Shown: positions 62,310-64,000 of the stretch, in pieces | Layout: each line of letters starts with the position of its first letter | Position numbering within the stretch: the first letter of the stretch is position 1 | Assembly: GCF_902859895.1 (NCBI RefSeq) | Contig: NZ_CADIKM010000002.1 | Location: 372,001 to 436,000 of the forward strand | Length of the DNA stretch: 64,000 bases | Reading direction: 5' to 3' | Source of the DNA: Pararobbsia alpina | GTDB lineage: Bacteria > Pseudomonadota > Gammaproteobacteria > Burkholderiales > Burkholderiaceae | Made by a program: the position numbers and the translations under genes | Notes under the pieces: model-generated | Told to the model about the DNA's origin: nothing | Seen by the model: the letters and a program-made list of their open reading frames with translations, nothing else | The model's database searches: none

Positions 62310-62702
62310 CTATAACAAGAGCCACTCCACCGCCCCGGCCGGATAGTCCTCTGGCCACCCCTTTGCCAGCAATTCCACCTCTGCCCGCATGGCCGCAGAG
62401 ATTACCCTCAATGAATCTTCCGCTTGGCTATCGCCGCTGCTTTCGGCCGTAGGCGCTCCCGTCCCGCCCCCTGCAACCGCCCTGACTGTTTCCACCAGCC
62501 TTTGCGCGCAAGCAACTCGGTCCATCGCTCTGCGCAGCCGGACGAGACTGGCGTCTGAGAGTGCAAAGTCGCGCGCCGCAGTGCGTATGTCACCTTCTCC
62601 GTCAGCGAGGATGTAGCCTAGCAACTCCAGGAAGTTGCGGGACGTGTCACGGCTTGCCTGTACGCTTGCGGCACAAGCATCGTCATCTATATGAGATTTC
62701 AT
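62310..62702 (-). CDS. Uncharacterised small protein
   Basis: A 130-residue protein starting at ATG 62,702 (MKSHIDDDACAASVQ); the upstream reading to 62,837 overlaps the divergent gene and is not preferred. It is Ala/Glu-rich, mostly helical, without signal peptide or membrane helix. No family is recognised. It is divergent from the 385-residue gene with about 50 bp between starts. Confidence 0.6.
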   Translation of the reverse strand: MKSHIDDDACAASVQASRDTSRNFLELLGYILADGEGDIRTAARDFALSDASLVRLRRAMDRVACAQRLVETVRAVAGGGTGAPTAESSGDSQAEDSLRVISAAMRAEVELLAKGWPEDYPAGAVEWLLL

Positions 62703-62753
62703 GACTGGTGTAGACCGCGGTTTTATTTCAACTTCTCCACCGCGAGGTGAAGG

Positions 62754-63911
62754 ATGGGCTGGGAATGCACGGACTTTCAGCGCGACGAGCTTTACGAACA
62801 GGTGTGGACGGAAGCCGTCAGCAAGGTCGCGAAGCAATACGGCATATCCGACGTCGGGCTCCGGAAGATATGCGTGAGTCTCGAAGTACCGTTGCCGCCG
62901 CGCGGCTACTGGGCGAAGCTAGCTGCTGGTCAGAGAGTCAAGAAGCCGCCGCTGCGCCCAACGAAGGGACCGACCACCCATCGTAGTTCTCGGTACTCGG
63001 TACCTCGAGACGAATTGTTCGATGCGCGCTATCGCGAAGGAATTGAAACCGACTCGCCGCATCGCCCTGCTGTGCCGAGCGTGCCACTGCGAACGTCACT
63101 AGAAGATTGTTTGCCACTGACCAAGCGAATTGCGAAAAGACTTGAGGGTAGGGGGCGTGACTCTCGGGAGTGGCCGCTGTGCGATGGTGCGGGCTTAATG
63201 TGGGTCGAGTCGTCAAGCGCAAATAGCCTGCGTGCGGTGTTGCTTCTCAACTTGCTGCTCGAATCGCTAGTTGCCGCCGGCTACCCTATCTCCACCAACG
63301 CCAAAACTGATAGTCGCGCGTTCGTTTCCATTCTCGACTTCAAATTTTCCTTCAAAGTCCGCGAACGAAGTCGCCGGGAGGCTATTCCGCTGACGCGCGA
63401 GCAGCGGCAGGGAAACGAAAAACTCGGATTCAACCGGCATAGTCAATTGTACGAATACTACCCAACTGGTGAATTCGATATTGCGGCGACCGAACCTGAT
63501 GGCGGCTATGAGCTAGCGAAAATTGGCGACGGCCGGACCGCGTCCGTTGAAAGTAAAGTCGTGGCGTTCATCGACCGGCTCCGTGAGCTTGTGATACGCC
63601 GACGCGTGCAAGCTGAGATAAACGCTGAACGCCGGGTCGTTGCTGAAGCCAAGGCAGCGGAGGACCTGCGACAGGCGGAAATGCGGCGGAAGGCGCTCGA
63701 GCGCCTCAAGAAAGTCGAAGAGTGGGCAACCAAACTTGAACGCGCAAACCGTTTGAGAAATCTTGCTGATAGGGTTCAAGCCGAAAAGCTGTCTTCAAAC
63801 GACGGTGTGATTGACGCGGGCTGGATTCGTCGTGCAGCAGACTGGTTGGACCCAACGGTAGTGCGCCGTTGGGACGAAGTGGATGGGATACGCGACGAGA
63901 CGGTCGAATAA
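62754..63911 (+). CDS. Uncharacterised protein with N-terminal HTH-like segment
   Basis: A 385-residue protein. The N-terminal 60 residues (RDELYEQVWTEAVSKVAKQ, YGISDVGLRKICVSLEVP and PPRGYWAKLAAGQ) resemble a HTH module found on plasmids and integrative elements. A central alpha/beta region (about 110-250) leads to a basic coiled coil (about 270-340, RRRVQAEINAERRV...). No enzymatic motif is visible. GAGGTGAAGG precedes the ATG. Its proposed role is DNA-linked, but no function is established. Confidence 0.7.
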   Translation: MGWECTDFQRDELYEQVWTEAVSKVAKQYGISDVGLRKICVSLEVPLPPRGYWAKLAAGQRVKKPPLRPTKGPTTHRSSRYSVPRDELFDARYREGIETDSPHRPAVPSVPLRTSLEDCLPLTKRIAKRLEGRGRDSREWPLCDGAGLMWVESSSANSLRAVLLLNLLLESLVAAGYPISTNAKTDSRAFVSILDFKFSFKVRERSRREAIPLTREQRQGNEKLGFNRHSQLYEYYPTGEFDIAATEPDGGYELAKIGDGRTASVESKVVAFIDRLRELVIRRRVQAEINAERRVVAEAKAAEDLRQAEMRRKALERLKKVEEWATKLERANRLRNLADRVQAEKLSSNDGVIDAGWIRRAADWLDPTVVRRWDEVDGIRDETVE

Positions 63912-64000
63912 CTGCTCTCTTCGACGCCCCGTCGAGGCGTAAAGGCGATACCGCGGTCAGACGTAATTTACCGGGTAGGCGGAGGTGCGGGTGGTGTGCA

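Overview
The window is a GC-rich bacterial chromosome segment from the Burkholderiaceae (Burkholderia sensu lato or a close relative). The evidence is gene order and protein type: def-fmt-lysE-htpX-rsmB-DUF4390-ntrY-ntrX beside tRNA-Phe, dprA and topB, and slt-NDUFA9-like-gst-cca with folM-folB-ttcA-glmU-glmS. These blocks are those of chromosome 1 of that group. Two porins of the beta-proteobacterial type and the NtrX-like regulator without a sigma54 domain agree. Species cannot be decided from the sequence alone.

Layout. 1-1,218: a patatin-like phospholipase that runs off the left edge, then a damaged HigBA-type locus in which the antitoxin is intact and the toxin is reduced to its two ends. 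1,476-3,239: a MOSC-flavin-[2Fe-2S] fusion oxidoreductase. 3,336-12,045: tRNA-Phe and a long minus-strand housekeeping array (ntrXY, rsmB, htpX, lysE, fmt, def). 12,331-18,799: dprA with a 15-copy hexanucleotide repeat, a thioredoxin-like protein, topB, a hydroxyacid dehydrogenase and tRNA-Lys. 18,786-21,981: a 3.2-kb segment (secreted hydrolase, porin) bounded by an 18-bp repeat of the tRNA-Lys 3' end, followed by a degenerate array of about 45-bp repeats (22,036-22,335). 22,651-27,392: three consecutive lipoprotein genes (phosphoesterase, di-haem peroxidase, unknown), then a prolyl-4-hydroxylase-type oxygenase and a second porin. 30,635-38,618: an accessory stretch with a solo sugar-ABC ATPase, a Phd/PIN pair whose toxin lacks two catalytic acids, an MFS sugar exporter, several DUF proteins and a truncated orphan HicB. 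38,649-45,182: mnmE, a small regulator, a GST, a methyltransferase and a BaiN-like flavoprotein. 45,236-49,443: an 891-residue KfrA-like coiled-coil protein, a zntB gene fragment and a GT9 glycosyltransferase. 49,565-61,981: a compact housekeeping block (folate cyclo-ligase, slt, NDUFA9-like, gst, cca, midA, folM, folB, ttcA, glmU, glmS). 62,310-63,911: two uncharacterised divergent genes that look accessory.

How the parts work together. The housekeeping genes cover formyl-Met initiation and its removal (fmt, def), tRNA and rRNA maturation (rsmB, mnmE, cca, ttcA), one-carbon and pterin metabolism (ygfA, folM, folB), UDP-GlcNAc supply (glmU, glmS) and wall turnover (slt). The accessory parts carry signs of decay: a gutted toxin, a PIN toxin missing acids, a HicB cut to its N-terminal domain, a zntB fragment and terminators without genes. 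The least explained elements are the tRNA-Lys-flanked segment with its adjoining repeat array, the lipoprotein trio preceded by tandem 17-mers, and the expanded KfrA-like protein with a palindrome over its likely promoter.
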